Source: Streptomyces sp. CNH099 (GTDB taxonomy: Bacteria; Actinomycetota; Actinomycetes; Streptomycetales; Streptomycetaceae). From it: a stretch of 64,000 nt of DNA. How positions within the stretch are numbered: the stretch's first letter is position 1; each line of letters starts with the position of its first letter. Position numbers and translations under genes: made by a program. A model generated the notes under the pieces. It saw only the letters and a program-made list of their open reading frames with translations. It did not search any database and was not told the DNA's origin. Positions 42,604-52,846 of the stretch are shown piece by piece. Where the stretch lies: positions 248,186-312,185 of the forward strand of contig AZWL01000001.1 in the NCBI GenBank assembly GCA_000514715.1. The letters are read 5' to 3'.

Positions 42604-44730
42604 TCAGCGGCGGCGCAGGTGCACCACGGTCGCGTCGAGGTCGCCGGCCAGCCCCGGGTGCAGCCCCCGGTGCGCGAGCACCGCGCCGCGCAGCACCGCA
42701 CCCGGCTCGCCGCCCGCCAGCACCTCGTACTCGGCGGCGGTGTCGAGCGCGGCGAGCCGCAGCGGCGGCAGCGGCTCGCGGTAGCGCTGCGCCTGCAGCC
42801 AGGCGAGGACGACGACCTCGTCGGCGCGCCCGGGGTCGTCGCCGAGGACGTACTGCACCGCGGTCAGGCCCTCCTGCGGCGGGCGCAGCCGGTACAGCCG
42901 GCCGAGCTGGACGGCGGGGCGGATGCGCTTGTACAGCTCCACCCAGCGCCCGGCCTCGGCCAGCTCCTCGTCGCCCCACCGCGCGAGGTCGCCGCCGACG
43001 CCGAGCACGCCGGCCATGGCGCTGACGAAGCGGTAGCGCAGGCTGCTGACGCGGTCCTGCATCTGCTCGTTCGGGCTGTCGGTGACCCAGGCGGCCGTGA
43101 CCCGGGCGGGGTGGATCTGGCCGATGCCGTGCTGGATCGGCAGCCGGTCGAGCGGGTCGGTGTTGTCGGAGGTCCACACCTGGTCGGTACGGGACAGGAT
43201 GCCGAGGTCGATCCGGCCGCCGCCGCCCGAGCAGGACTCGAAGGCGACGTGCGGGTGCGCGGCGCGCAGCCGGTCCAGCAGCTCGTAGAGCCCCTGCACG
43301 TGCGGGACGGAGGGGTCGGTCTCCGCGCCCGGCTCGGTGAGGGAGCGGTTGAAGTCCCACTTGACGTAGTCGATGGGCGCGGAGCGCAGCAGCCCGTCGA
43401 GCCGGTCCCACAGGTGCGCGCGGACCTCGGGCCGGCCGAGGTCGAGCACCAGCTGGTGGCGGAACTCGGTGCGCCGGCGGCCCGGCCGGTGGTGCACCCA
43501 GTCGGGGTGGGCGCGGTAGAGGTCGCTGTCGGGGTTGACCATCTCCGGCTCGACCCAGATGCCGAAGTGCATGCCGAGGCCGTGGACCTCGTCGGCGAGC
43601 GGCTTGAGCCCGTCGGGGAAGCGCTCGGGGTTGGGGGTCCAGTCGCCGAGCCCGGCCCGGTCGTCGGTGCGCGCGCCGAACCAGCCGTCGTCGACGACGA
43701 ACAGCTCCACGCCCATCGCCGCGGCCCGCCGCGCCAGCTCGCGCTGGTGCCCCTGCTCGACGTCGAACTTGGTGGCCTCCCACGAGTTGTAGAGGACCGG
43801 CCGGGGGATGTGCGCCTCCGGTACGACGTGCGCGAGCTGCCAGGCGTGCCAGGCGCGGGACGCGGCGCCGAAGCCGCCGGCGGTGTAGAGCCCGGCGAAG
43901 ACGGGCGCGGTGTACGACTCGCCGGGCGCGAGCCGGACCAGCCCGGAGTCGTCGTGCCCGGCGCCGCCGACGGCCTGCACGACGCCGTCGGGGAGCTGCT
44001 GCACGGCGATGCGCCAGGACCCGGACCAGGCCAGCGCGCAGCCGTAGACCTCGCCGTGCTCCTCGCCGGCGGTGCCGTCGTCGAGGGCGATCCACGGCAG
44101 GTGGCGGTGCGAGGTGTGGCCGCGGCGGCTGCCGATGACGGTCTCGCCGGGGGTCAGCTCGGCGCGGGCGAGCAGGCTCTCGGCGGCCCAGCGGCCGTGC
44201 AGGTGGGACAGCCGGCGGCGGTCGGCGCGCGGCAGGGTCCAGGCCGCCGAGTCCAGCCGCAGCAGCTCCAGGACGGGGTCGTCCGGGCCGCCCTCGTGGC
44301 CGGCCGTGGCCCAGCGCTCCAGCACGTCGGCGCCGGCGCGCATGCGGTAGTGCAGGGTGACGGCGAGCCGGTGCACGGGGTCGTGGAAGGTGAGGCGCAG
44401 CTCGTCGTCCGCGGTCGCGGCGCCGCGGAACTCCCACTCGCTGCCGCGGCCGCCGGGGCCGGGGGCGCCGTCCGCGGCGCGTACGGCGAGCGCGGGCCGC
44501 ACGAAGCGGGCACCGCCCTCGACGGGGTACTCCTCGCGGCCGTCGAGGCGGGACTCGAAGGAGCGGGTGCGCGGCAGCCGCTCGGCGGCCAGCGCCTCGG
44601 CGTCGGCGAGCGTGAGCCGCGGGCCCCAGTGGAGGTGCAGCAGCTCGTCGTGCCGCGTCAGCCGCAGGGCGTAGCTGCTGTGCGGACCCGACAGCAGCCA
44701 GATCCGACCGTTCCCACCGACCTCGACCAT
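42604..44730 (-). CDS. GH36 alpha-galactosidase
   Basis: A 708-residue GH36 enzyme. The N-terminal beta-sandwich is followed by a barrel containing VLYNSWEATKFDV and VDDGWFGAR. The nucleophile is D459 in YVKWDFNR and the acid/base is D522 in SDNTDPLDR; CSGGGGRIDLGI and the substrate loop agree. It hydrolyses alpha-1,6-galactosides such as melibiose and raffinose, in the cytoplasm (no signal peptide). It diverges from the tyrosine phosphatase gene over a 152-bp gap. Confidence 0.93.
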   Translation of the reverse strand: MVEVGGNGRIWLLSGPHSSYALRLTRHDELLHLHWGPRLTLADAEALAAERLPRTRSFESRLDGREEYPVEGGARFVRPALAVRAADGAPGPGGRGSEWEFRGAATADDELRLTFHDPVHRLAVTLHYRMRAGADVLERWATAGHEGGPDDPVLELLRLDSAAWTLPRADRRRLSHLHGRWAAESLLARAELTPGETVIGSRRGHTSHRHLPWIALDDGTAGEEHGEVYGCALAWSGSWRIAVQQLPDGVVQAVGGAGHDDSGLVRLAPGESYTAPVFAGLYTAGGFGAASRAWHAWQLAHVVPEAHIPRPVLYNSWEATKFDVEQGHQRELARRAAAMGVELFVVDDGWFGARTDDRAGLGDWTPNPERFPDGLKPLADEVHGLGMHFGIWVEPEMVNPDSDLYRAHPDWVHHRPGRRRTEFRHQLVLDLGRPEVRAHLWDRLDGLLRSAPIDYVKWDFNRSLTEPGAETDPSVPHVQGLYELLDRLRAAHPHVAFESCSGGGGRIDLGILSRTDQVWTSDNTDPLDRLPIQHGIGQIHPARVTAAWVTDSPNEQMQDRVSSLRYRFVSAMAGVLGVGGDLARWGDEELAEAGRWVELYKRIRPAVQLGRLYRLRPPQEGLTAVQYVLGDDPGRADEVVVLAWLQAQRYREPLPPLRLAALDTAAEYEVLAGGEPGAVLRGAVLAHRGLHPGLAGDLDATVVHLRRR

Positions 44731-44821
44731 GGCGTCTCCCAGAACTCAACAGAGGTACACAACATCGCAGCCGGGGGGATGCTTGTCCAGCATGCGATTG
44801 TCGTACTGTCGAAGGGCGGTT

Positions 44822-44866
44822 GCCTTCCCGGCCTTCCCCGCCTTCCCGGCCTTCCCGGCCTTCCCG
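44822..44866. repeat. five tandem nonamers GCCTTCCCG
   Basis: Five 9-bp copies (the second reads GCCTTCCCC) end 16 bp before the tyrosine phosphatase start codon, so they probably lie in its 5' leader or promoter. A plus-strand frame reads them as Ala-Phe-Pro repeats, but no ribosome site supports translation there. Confidence 0.9.
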
Positions 44867-44882
44867 ACGTTACGGAGCTTCG

Positions 44883-45674
44883 ATGACGCAGACGACCGAG
44901 CCGGAGCTGACCGGTGTCCGCAACTTCCGCGACGTCGGCGGTCTGCCCACCGTCGACGGCGGGCAGACCCGGCACGGCCGGCTCTACCGCAGCGGGCACC
45001 TGGCCCACGCCACCGCCGAGGACGCCGTCTTCCTCGGCTCGCTCGGCCTGCGCACGGTCTTCGACTTCCGCAACGCCGCCGACATCCGCCTCGACGGCCC
45101 CGACATCGACCTGCCCGGCGTGCAGAACGTCAACATGCCGCTCAACGACCCGGCCGAGGGCAAGGAGTTCTGGAAGCTGGTCCGCGACGGCGACATCCCG
45201 ACGCTCCGCTCGCTGCTCGGCGACGGCAAGGCCGCGGCCCGCATGGAGGACTCGTACCGCGCCATGATCCTGGGCCGCAACGCGGAGCACTCCCGGGTGC
45301 TGCACACCCTGGCGGACGGCGGCACGCCCGCCCTGCTCCACTGCGCGGTGGGCAAGGACCGGGCCGGGCTGACCGTCGCCCTGGCGCTGCTCGCCGTGGG
45401 CGTCGAGCGGGAGGCGATCGAGACGGACTACCTGGCGTCCAACGCGCAGCACCGGCGCTACCGGGTCACGCGCGGCGAGCAGGCGCAGGGCGGCACGTCG
45501 CCCGAGGTGATGGAGCTGCTCAGCCCGCTGTTCGACGCGCGGGCGAGCTACCTGGGCGCGGCGTTCGACACGATCGCCGACCGCTGGGGCACCGTCGACC
45601 GCTACCTGCGCGAGGCGCTGCGGCTGAGCGACGCGGCCCGCGAGCGGCTGCGCGAGCGGCTGCTGGCCGCCTGA
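44883..45674 (+). CDS. tyrosine-protein phosphatase (PtpA/Tps-like, DSP3 family)
   Basis: A 263-residue phosphatase. Family marks are VRNFRDVGGLPT near the N-terminus, LYRSGHLAHAT, and the phosphate-binding loop HCAVGKDRAG with nucleophile C154 and arginine R160. It removes phosphate from phosphotyrosine or possibly phosphoinositide-like substrates. CGGAG lies 6 bp before the ATG. It converges on the end of the hopanoid operon (36 bp between stops). Confidence 0.9.
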   Translation: MTQTTEPELTGVRNFRDVGGLPTVDGGQTRHGRLYRSGHLAHATAEDAVFLGSLGLRTVFDFRNAADIRLDGPDIDLPGVQNVNMPLNDPAEGKEFWKLVRDGDIPTLRSLLGDGKAAARMEDSYRAMILGRNAEHSRVLHTLADGGTPALLHCAVGKDRAGLTVALALLAVGVEREAIETDYLASNAQHRRYRVTRGEQAQGGTSPEVMELLSPLFDARASYLGAAFDTIADRWGTVDRYLREALRLSDAARERLRERLLAA

Positions 45675-45710
45675 CGCCCGCGGACGGCGGCGGCTCAGCA
45701 GTTCAGCGGT

Positions 45711-47090
45711 TCAGCGGCCGGACACCGCCTGCTTGGCCAGGGTGCGGCCGAACTCCCAGATCAGCCCGCCGCCCGCGTGCGCCTCGTCCATCACGGCCGT
45801 GAACGCGTCCAGGAACCGCTGCACCTCCGCCTCCCCGATCACCAGCGGCGGCAGCAGCTTGATGACCTCCTGGCGGTCCCCGGAGACCTGGGTGAGGATG
45901 CGGTGGCGCTGCAGCAGCGGCACCACTATCAGCTGCGCGAACAGCCCCTTGCGGGCGGCCTGGAGCAGCGTCCAGCGGCCGCGCAGCTTCAGCGACGCCG
46001 GCTTGCCGAACTCGATGCCGATCATCAGCCCGCGGCCGCGCACGTCGTGCAGCAGCTCGTACTGGTCGACCAGCCCGGCGAGCTTGCCGCGCAGCAGGTC
46101 GCCGGTGTGCCGGGCGTTGTCGACGAGCCGCTGGTCCGCCAGGACGTGCAGGGTGGCGAGGCCCGCGGCCATGGCGGGCGCGTTGGTGCCGAAGCTCGCC
46201 GAGTGGACCAGCACGCGGTCCATCGACGAGTAGACCTTCTTGAAGATCCACTCGCGGCCGAGGGTGGCGCCGACGGGCACGTACCCGCCGGACAGCGCCT
46301 TGGCGAGGCAGACGAGGTCGGGCTCGGCGCCCTCCTCGTGCTGGTACGCGAAGAAGTCGCCGGTGCGCCCCATGCCCGTCTGCACCTCGTCGGCGACGAG
46401 CAGCCCGCCGCGCTTGTGCAGCAGCTCCCGTGCGGCGCGCAGGTAGCCGGGCGGCGGCGCGTGCACGCCCTTGCCCTGGATCGGCTCGACCACGAGCGCC
46501 GCGACGTCGCCGGCGCGCAGCTCCCGCTCCAGCGCGTCGAGGTCGCCGAGCGGGACCGCGGTGTCCGGCAGCAGCGGCGCGAAGCCGTCGCGGAACGCGT
46601 CGACGCCGTTGACGGAGAGCGAGCCGGTGGTGAGCCCGTGGAACGCCTGGTCGCAGTAGAGGACGCGGGGCTTGCCGGTGGCGTAGCGGGCGAACTTCAG
46701 CGCGGTCTCGACGGCCTCGGTGCCGCTGTTGGAGAAGAACACCCGGTCCAGGTGCGGCGCGTACGTCAGCAGCTTCTCCGCCAGCAGCCCGGGCAGCGGC
46801 TGGCAGTCGAAGCGGGTGAGGTCGGCGAGGTCCAGGTCGAGCACGTCGTGCAGGGCCTTGCGGACGACCGGGTGGTTGCGGCCGAGGCCCATGACGCCGA
46901 AGCCGGCGAGGAGGTCGAGGTAGTCGCGGCCCTCCTCGTCGTAGAAGTACGCGCCCTCAGCGCGCACGTACGTCTTGTCGAAGCCCAGCGTGTGCAGCAT
47001 CCGCGGCAGCTGGTGGTTGAGGTGCCGGGCGTGCAGGTCGTAGCGCTCTCCCCCGCGCTCGGCCAGCAGCGCCGCGATGTCGAAGCTCAT
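45711..47090 (-). CDS. hpnO: class III aminotransferase of the hopanoid cluster (HpnO-like)
   Basis: A 459-residue PLP-dependent class III aminotransferase. Cofactor-binding blocks are [37 protein letters not shown] and the lysine in [14 protein letters not shown]. The ATG overlaps the dxs stop codon (ATGA). In bacteria making aminobacteriohopanetriol, an acetylornithine-aminotransferase-like HpnO adds the amino group to the ribosylhopane-derived side chain. Placement at the end of this operon supports that role; the exact product is inferred. Confidence 0.88.
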   Translation of the reverse strand: MSFDIAALLAERGGERYDLHARHLNHQLPRMLHTLGFDKTYVRAEGAYFYDEEGRDYLDLLAGFGVMGLGRNHPVVRKALHDVLDLDLADLTRFDCQPLPGLLAEKLLTYAPHLDRVFFSNSGTEAVETALKFARYATGKPRVLYCDQAFHGLTTGSLSVNGVDAFRDGFAPLLPDTAVPLGDLDALERELRAGDVAALVVEPIQGKGVHAPPPGYLRAARELLHKRGGLLVADEVQTGMGRTGDFFAYQHEEGAEPDLVCLAKALSGGYVPVGATLGREWIFKKVYSSMDRVLVHSASFGTNAPAMAAGLATLHVLADQRLVDNARHTGDLLRGKLAGLVDQYELLHDVRGRGLMIGIEFGKPASLKLRGRWTLLQAARKGLFAQLIVVPLLQRHRILTQVSGDRQEVIKLLPPLVIGEAEVQRFLDAFTAVMDEAHAGGGLIWEFGRTLAKQAVSGR

Positions 47091-49000
47091 CGGGTGCTTT
47101 CTTCCCTCTCCCTGGTAAGGACCGGCTCCCCCGCCCGGGCGGCCGGCACACCGCCGACGGCGGCGGCGATCCGGTCCGGGGTCAGCCCGGCCCCGGCGAG
47201 CACCTCGGCGCGCGTGCCGTGCGGCAGGAACCGCTCCGGCAGGCCGAGGGTGCGCAGCGGCACGTCGACTCCGGCGTCCCGCAGGGCCCGGGCCACGGCG
47301 GCGCCGACGCCGGAGGCGACGCAGTTGTCCTCGACCACGGCGACGACGCGGAACCGGGCCGCCAGCGGCGGCAGCTGCGCGTCGACGGGCTTGACCCAGC
47401 GCGGGTCGACGACGGTGCAGCCCAGCCCCCGCCCGGCGAGCAGGTCCGCGGCCGCCAGACAGCCGGAGGCCATGGCGCCGACGCCGACGAGGAGCACGTC
47501 CTCGCGCCGGTCGCGGCGCAGCACGTCCATGCCGCCGACGCGCGCCGTCGCGGGTATCGGCTCGGACACCGTGCCCCGGGGGAAGCGGACGACGGTGGGC
47601 GCGTCGTCGACGGCGACGGCCTCGCGCAGCTGGGCGCGCAGCTGGTCGCCGTCGCGCGGGGCGGCGATCCTGAGGCCGGGGACGACCTGGAGGACCGACA
47701 TGTCCCACATGCCGTGGTGCGAGGCGCCGTCGGGCCCGGTGACGCCGGCCCGGTCGAGGACGAACGTGACCCCGCAGCGGTGCAGCGCGACGTCCATCAG
47801 CACCTGGTCGAAGGCGCGGTTGAGGAACGTGGCGTAGACCGCGACGACCGGGTGCAGCCCGCCGGTGGCCAGGCCCGCGGCGGAGACCGCGGCGTGCTGC
47901 TCGGCGATGCCCACGTCCCAGATCCGGTCCGGGAAGGCCTCGGCGAACGCCGCGAGCCCGGTGGGGTGGAGCATGGCGGCGGTGACCGCCACCACGTCGT
48001 CCCGCTCGGCGCCGACGCGTACCAGCTCGTCGGAGAAGACCGACGTCCACGACGGCCCGCCGGCCGGGGCCACCGGCTCGCAGGTGGACGGGTCCATGAC
48101 GCCGACGGTGTGGAAGCGGTCGGCCTCGTCGTCCAGCGCGGGCTGGTAGCCGCGGCCCTTCTCGGTCAGGCAGTGCACGAGGACCGGCCCGCGGAACCGC
48201 TTGGCGCGGCGCAGCGCGGACTCGACGGCGGCGACGTCGTGCCCGTCGACGGGGCCGACGTACTTCAGCCCCAGGTCCTCGAACATGCCCTGCGGCGCGA
48301 TGAAGTCCTTCAGGCCCTTCTTCGCGCCGTGCAGCGAGTCGTACAGCGGCCTGCCCACCACCGGGGTGCGGTCGAGCAGGCCCTTGCCCCAGGACAGGAA
48401 GCGCTCGTAGCCGTCGGTCGTGCGCAGGGTCGCCAGGTGGTCGGCGAGGCCGCCGATGGTCGGCGAGTAGGAGCGCTCGTTGTCGTTGACGACGATGACC
48501 AGCGGGCGGTCCCGGGCGGCGGCGATGTTGTTCAGCGCCTCCCAGGCCATGCCGCCGGTCAGCGCCCCGTCGCCGACGACGGCGACGACGTGGTCGGAGC
48601 TGCCGCGCACCTCGTTGGCCTTGGCCAGGCCGTCGGCCCAGCCCAGCACGGTGGAGGCGTGGCTGTTCTCGATCACGTCGTGCTCGGACTCGGCCCGCGA
48701 GGGGTAGCCGGACAGGCCGCCGCTGCCGCGCAGCCCGGAGAAGTCCTGCCGGCCGGTGAGCAGCTTGTGCACGTACGACTGGTGGCCGGTGTCCCACAGG
48801 ATGCGGTCGGCCGGCGAGTCGAAGACCCGGTGCAGGGCGAGGGTCAGCTCGACCACGCCGAGGTTCGGCCCGAGGTGGCCGCCGGTGCGGGCGACGGACT
48901 CGACGAGGAAGGTGCGGATCTCCCCGGCCAGTTCGGCCAGTCGCTCCGGCGGCAGCGCCTTCAGGTCGCGCGGGCCCCCGATGCTCTCCAGGAGCGGCAT
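47087..49000 (-). CDS. dxs: 1-deoxy-D-xylulose-5-phosphate synthase
   Basis: A 637-residue DXS, full length. Motifs are [20 protein letters not shown], the TPP-binding [18 protein letters not shown] ... [16 protein letters not shown], and the C-terminal [15 protein letters not shown] glutamate region. It makes DXP from pyruvate and glyceraldehyde 3-phosphate, the first step of the MEP isoprenoid pathway, and feeds squalene synthesis in this operon. It begins 1 bp after the hpnH stop. Confidence 0.96.
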   Translation of the reverse strand: MPLLESIGGPRDLKALPPERLAELAGEIRTFLVESVARTGGHLGPNLGVVELTLALHRVFDSPADRILWDTGHQSYVHKLLTGRQDFSGLRGSGGLSGYPSRAESEHDVIENSHASTVLGWADGLAKANEVRGSSDHVVAVVGDGALTGGMAWEALNNIAAARDRPLVIVVNDNERSYSPTIGGLADHLATLRTTDGYERFLSWGKGLLDRTPVVGRPLYDSLHGAKKGLKDFIAPQGMFEDLGLKYVGPVDGHDVAAVESALRRAKRFRGPVLVHCLTEKGRGYQPALDDEADRFHTVGVMDPSTCEPVAPAGGPSWTSVFSDELVRVGAERDDVVAVTAAMLHPTGLAAFAEAFPDRIWDVGIAEQHAAVSAAGLATGGLHPVVAVYATFLNRAFDQVLMDVALHRCGVTFVLDRAGVTGPDGASHHGMWDMSVLQVVPGLRIAAPRDGDQLRAQLREAVAVDDAPTVVRFPRGTVSEPIPATARVGGMDVLRRDRREDVLLVGVGAMASGCLAAADLLAGRGLGCTVVDPRWVKPVDAQLPPLAARFRVVAVVEDNCVASGVGAAVARALRDAGVDVPLRTLGLPERFLPHGTRAEVLAGAGLTPDRIAAAVGGVPAARAGEPVLTREREESTR

Positions 49001-49001
49001 C

Positions 49002-50042
49002 TCATGCCCCTCCCCCTCGCGCGCGGTTTCCGCCGACCGTCTCCCGGGCCGCCCGCAGCGACTCCTTCAGCGACGACGTGGTGGCGAGGATGGAGGTCGG
49101 CTCGTAGCCGCAGTGGGCCATGCAGTTGGCGCACCGGGGGTCCCGGCCGCGGCCGTACTTCTCCCAGTCGGTCTCCTCGATCAGCTCCCGGTACGTCGGC
49201 ACGTAGCCGTCGCTCATCAGGTAGCAGGGGCGCTGCCAGCCGAAGAGCGAGTAGTTGGGGATCGCCCAGGCCGTGCACGGGAAGTCGACCTTGCCCTCCA
49301 GGAAGTCGAGGAACAGCGGGCTGTGGTTGAGCCGCCAGCGCTTGCGGTTGCCGCCGGCGAACGCCTTCCGGAACAGCTCGCGGGTCTGGTCGACGCCGAG
49401 GAAGTGCTCCTGGTCGGGCGCCTTCTCGTAGGCGTACGCCGGGGAGATCATCATCTCGTCGACCTGGAGGTCGTCGTTGAGGTAGTCCAGGACCTCGATG
49501 ACGGTCTGCGGGGTGTCGGTGTTGAAGAAGGTGGAGTTCGTGGTGACGCGGAACCCGCGGCGCTTCGCCTCCTTCATCGCCGCCACCGCCTCGTCGAAGA
49601 CGCCCTCCTTGGCGACCGACTCGTCGTGCCGCTCGCGCAGGCCGTCGATGTGCACGGCGAAGGCGAAGTACGGCGAGGGCTCGAACTTGTCGAGCTTCTT
49701 GCGCAGCAGCATGGCGTTGGTGCACAGGAAGACGAACTTCCTGCGGGCCACCAACTGCCGGACGATCTCGTCGATCTGCGGGTGCATCAGCGGCTCGCCG
49801 CCCGCGATGGAGACCATCGGGGCACCCGACTCCAGCACGGCGCCGACCGCCTGGGCCACCGGCATGCGCTGCTTGAGCACGCCCGCGGGATGCTGGATCT
49901 TCCCGCAGCCCTCGCACTTGAGGTTGCAGGCGAAGAGCGGTTCCAGCTCCACGATCAGCGGGAACTTCTCCCGTCGCCGGATCGTCCGCTGAGAGAAGAG
50001 ATATCCGGCAACCTTGAGCGACTGGCGCAGTGGCATGGCCAT
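49002..50042 (-). CDS. hpnH: adenosyl-hopene transferase (radical SAM)
   Basis: A 346-residue radical SAM enzyme. The cluster motif is C39-N-L-K-C43-E-G-C46, and a second cysteine group ([10 protein letters not shown]) lies near the C-terminus. HpnH joins a 5'-deoxyadenosyl radical to diploptene (hopene), the first step of the extended hopanoid side chain. The ATG at 50042 has GGAGG 8 bp upstream and shares one base with the hpnG stop; an ATG two codons downstream is an alternative. Confidence 0.95.
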   Translation of the reverse strand: MAMPLRQSLKVAGYLFSQRTIRRREKFPLIVELEPLFACNLKCEGCGKIQHPAGVLKQRMPVAQAVGAVLESGAPMVSIAGGEPLMHPQIDEIVRQLVARRKFVFLCTNAMLLRKKLDKFEPSPYFAFAVHIDGLRERHDESVAKEGVFDEAVAAMKEAKRRGFRVTTNSTFFNTDTPQTVIEVLDYLNDDLQVDEMMISPAYAYEKAPDQEHFLGVDQTRELFRKAFAGGNRKRWRLNHSPLFLDFLEGKVDFPCTAWAIPNYSLFGWQRPCYLMSDGYVPTYRELIEETDWEKYGRGRDPRCANCMAHCGYEPTSILATTSSLKESLRAARETVGGNRARGGGA

Positions 50043-50740
50043 CAGGTTCGCCTCCTGGGAATCATTACATGACGGTGCCATTCGAAAAATGCAGGAAGAA
50101 CCGAGCTGAGCACGCGGTACGCGGTGATGCCACCGCGCAGCGTTCCGAAACGGACGAGTTCATGCTCGGGCGCGTCGACGACCACCCGGACGGCGGCAAC
50201 GGGCCGCGTCCCCGCCTCGGCGGCCCCGGCCCCGACCCCGGCCCCGGCCGCGGCCGCGGCCGTGCGCAGGGTGGCGGCGGACTCCATGTCGACGGCGACC
50301 GCTCCCCGCTCGCGCAGCGCCGCCCGGCCGGCCGCGCCGCGTACGACGTGGTCGGTGCCCAGCAGCAGCCCGGTGTGCACCCGGGCGTCGAGAAGCGCGA
50401 GGGCGTCGAGGAGCGGCCCGTTGTCCGGGCAGCCGGTGGGCTCCGCGCCCTCCCGGTCCGCCCGGACGGCGTCGGCGACGACGACGTCGCCGGGGCGCAT
50501 CTCCGGCCGCAGTCCGGCGCAGAAGCCGGCGGCGATCACGGGCGCGCCGTGGAACGGCTCCTCCGCGAGCCGGCGGGCCACGGCCCGCTCCGCCCGCTCG
50601 GGACCCATGCCGGTGCGGAGCACGGCGACCGGGCCCGCGTCCCCGGCCGCGCCCTCGGCGCGGCCGGTGCCCGCCCTGAGCGCCCGGCGTTCGATGCCGA
50701 GCGCGCAGACGACGAGCAGCGGCGCGGGTGAGTCGGGCAT
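50042..50740 (-). CDS. hpnG: adenosylhopane nucleosidase/phosphorylase
   Basis: A 232-residue purine-nucleoside-phosphorylase-like protein. LLVVCALGIERRALR, TGMGPERAERAV, ITAGFCAGL-type AAGFCAGLRPEMRPGDVVVADAV and AVDMESA blocks are typical of the family. HpnG removes adenine from adenosylhopane to give ribosylhopane. It has a short alanine/glycine insertion (about 160-175) encoded by GC repeats. Its ATG shares a base with the shc stop codon (TGATG). Confidence 0.9.
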   Translation of the reverse strand: MPDSPAPLLVVCALGIERRALRAGTGRAEGAAGDAGPVAVLRTGMGPERAERAVARRLAEEPFHGAPVIAAGFCAGLRPEMRPGDVVVADAVRADREGAEPTGCPDNGPLLDALALLDARVHTGLLLGTDHVVRGAAGRAALRERGAVAVDMESAATLRTAAAAAGAGVGAGAAEAGTRPVAAVRVVVDAPEHELVRFGTLRGGITAYRVLSSVLPAFFEWHRHVMIPRRRT

Positions 50741-52797
50741 CAGGCCTCCCGGCCGTCCCCGGCGGCCGGCTCCCGGCCGGCGGTCGCGGACAGGTAGCGG
50801 CCCAGGGCCGTGAGCGGGAAGACCAGCCGGTACAGGTGGTAGTTGATGGAGAAGTCCCAGGGGAAGCCGGTGCCGGTGAACTGCGGCTCGTCCCAGGACC
50901 CGTCGGGCAGCTGGGTGCGCACCAGCCAGGCCACGCCGCGCTCGACCGCCGCGCTGTCGTGCTCGCCGGCGGCCAGCAGCGCGAGCAGCGCCCAGCCGGT
51001 CTGCGAGGCGGTGGAGTCGCCGCGGGCGATCCACTGCGGGTCGGGGTACGAGCGCAGGTCCTCGCCCCAGCCGCCGTCCTCGTTCTGCACGCTCTCCAGC
51101 CAGGTGACGGCCCGCCGGATCGCCGGGTGCGACGGGGGCAGCCCGGCGGCGACGAGCGCGGGCACCGCGGAACCCGTGCCGTACACGTAGTTGACGCCCC
51201 AGCGGCCGAACCAGCCGCCGGCCGCCTCCTGCTCGGCGAGCAGCCAGGCCACGCCGCGGCGGGCGTGCGGGTCGTGGCCGAGCTTCTCGCCGGCGAGCAT
51301 CTCCACGACGTGCGCGGTGACGTCCGCCGACGGCGGGTCGATGACCTCGCCGAAGTCGCAGAACGGCAGCTTGTTGGGGAGCATCGAGGTGTTGTCCACG
51401 TCGAACGCGCCCCAGGCGCCGTTCTTCGACTGCATGCCCGCCAGCCAGCGGACGGCGCGCTCCACGGCCGCGTCGACGCGCGCCGGGTCGGGGTGCGCCA
51501 CGCGGCGCAGGGCGAGGACGACCTCGGCGGTGTCGTCGGTGTCGGGGTAGTTGTCGTTGTGGAACTCGAACGCCCAGCCGCCGGGGGCGAGTCCGGGGCG
51601 CCGCACGGACCAGTCGCCGGTGGTCAGCACCTGCTCGGCGAGCAGCCAGTCGGCGGCCCTGACGAGCTGCGGGTGGTCGGCGGGCACCCCGGCGTCGACG
51701 AGCGCGATGGTCGCCAGACAGGTGTCCCAGACGGGCGACTGGCAGGCCTCGATCATCCGCACCGGGCCGTCCGCACGCCCGCCGTCCGGATCGGCCGGGC
51801 CGCCGGTGTCCGCCGCCGGTGCCGCCGTCGCGCCCGTCCCCACCGCCGTCCCGGTGCCCTCAGACCAGACCGCGAAGCGGTCCAGCGACTCCAGCCCGGC
51901 CTTCAGCACCGGGTGGTCGAGGCCGTAGCCGAGCAGGTGCAGCGCAATCACCGAGTACACGGCGGGCGGCTGGATGCCGCCCCAGGCGCCGTCGCTCTCC
52001 TGCCGCTCGATGATCCAGCGGGCGCAGCTGCGCAGCGCCGCCTTGCGCAGCGGGCGCGGCGCGACCCTGCGGTACGCGTGCAGCGCCCGGTCCAGCCGCT
52101 GGAAGACGCCGTCCCAGGTCGCCGGCGGGGCCTGCGGCCGCGGCGGGCTGGGCTCCGCGGGGTCGGTGTGCAGTTCGTCGAGGGTGAACGGGCCGGGGCG
52201 CACCGGGCGCTTGGCGGAGACGACGGTCAGCGGCACGATCGTCTGGCGGGCCCAGCAGCCGAAGTCGTAGATGTTCAGCGGGAACCAGGACGGCAGGTAG
52301 ATCAGCTCGGGCGGCAGCTCCGGCAGGTCCTCCCAGCGCCACCAGCCGAAGAGCGCGAGCCAGATGCGGGTGAAGACCCGGGCGGCGGCGATGCCGCCGT
52401 TCCGGCGGACCCAGGCGGCGGCCCGCGCCATGTGCTCCGCGTCGGGCGCGTCGCCGGCGAGCCGCAGCGCGACGTACGCCTCGACGGTCGCGGACAGGTC
52501 GCCCGGGCCGCCGTGGAACGTCGCCCAGGCGCCGTCCGCGCCCTGCCGGCGGCGGATGAAGCGGGCGGCGGCCTGGGTGGTGTGCTCGTCACGGACACCC
52601 AGGAACTCGCGGAGCAGCAGGTCCTCGGCGTCCATGGTGACGTTGGTCTCCAGGTCGCCCTTCCACCAGCCGTCGGCGTCCTGCCGGCCGAGGAGGTTGG
52701 CGGTCGCCCGCTCGGCCGCCCGCTGCGCGGCCAGTAAAGCCGCCGCCCCTTGGGGGGCGGTGTCGGTTGCGTGGCCGCCATCGGCAGTGCCTTTCAT
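50740..52797 (-). CDS. shc: squalene-hopene cyclase
   Basis: A 685-residue class II cyclase. The protonating DxDD motif is DTDDTAEV. Several QW repeats are visible, for example QDADGWWKG, QESDGAWGG, QSKNGAWGAFD, QNEDGGWGED and QLPDGSWDEP. It cyclises squalene to hopene at the membrane. A Gly/Ala/Asp-rich insertion near residue 345 (before RMIEACQSPVWDT) looks like a disordered loop. I chose the ATG at 52797, five bases after AAGGGG; a GTG two codons upstream is possible. Confidence 0.95.
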   Translation of the reverse strand: MKGTADGGHATDTAPQGAAALLAAQRAAERATANLLGRQDADGWWKGDLETNVTMDAEDLLLREFLGVRDEHTTQAAARFIRRRQGADGAWATFHGGPGDLSATVEAYVALRLAGDAPDAEHMARAAAWVRRNGGIAAARVFTRIWLALFGWWRWEDLPELPPELIYLPSWFPLNIYDFGCWARQTIVPLTVVSAKRPVRPGPFTLDELHTDPAEPSPPRPQAPPATWDGVFQRLDRALHAYRRVAPRPLRKAALRSCARWIIERQESDGAWGGIQPPAVYSVIALHLLGYGLDHPVLKAGLESLDRFAVWSEGTGTAVGTGATAAPAADTGGPADPDGGRADGPVRMIEACQSPVWDTCLATIALVDAGVPADHPQLVRAADWLLAEQVLTTGDWSVRRPGLAPGGWAFEFHNDNYPDTDDTAEVVLALRRVAHPDPARVDAAVERAVRWLAGMQSKNGAWGAFDVDNTSMLPNKLPFCDFGEVIDPPSADVTAHVVEMLAGEKLGHDPHARRGVAWLLAEQEAAGGWFGRWGVNYVYGTGSAVPALVAAGLPPSHPAIRRAVTWLESVQNEDGGWGEDLRSYPDPQWIARGDSTASQTGWALLALLAAGEHDSAAVERGVAWLVRTQLPDGSWDEPQFTGTGFPWDFSINYHLYRLVFPLTALGRYLSATAGREPAAGDGREA

Positions 52798-52846
52798 GCA
52801 CACCCCTTTCGAAGGGACGTCCGGACGCGCGGCCCGGGCGTCGGTG

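Noticed and set aside
44729..45802. Plus-strand frame containing Ala-Phe-Pro repeats
   Set aside because: The repeats come from the nonamer array; the downstream part is out of frame with the true phosphatase, and there is no ribosome site.
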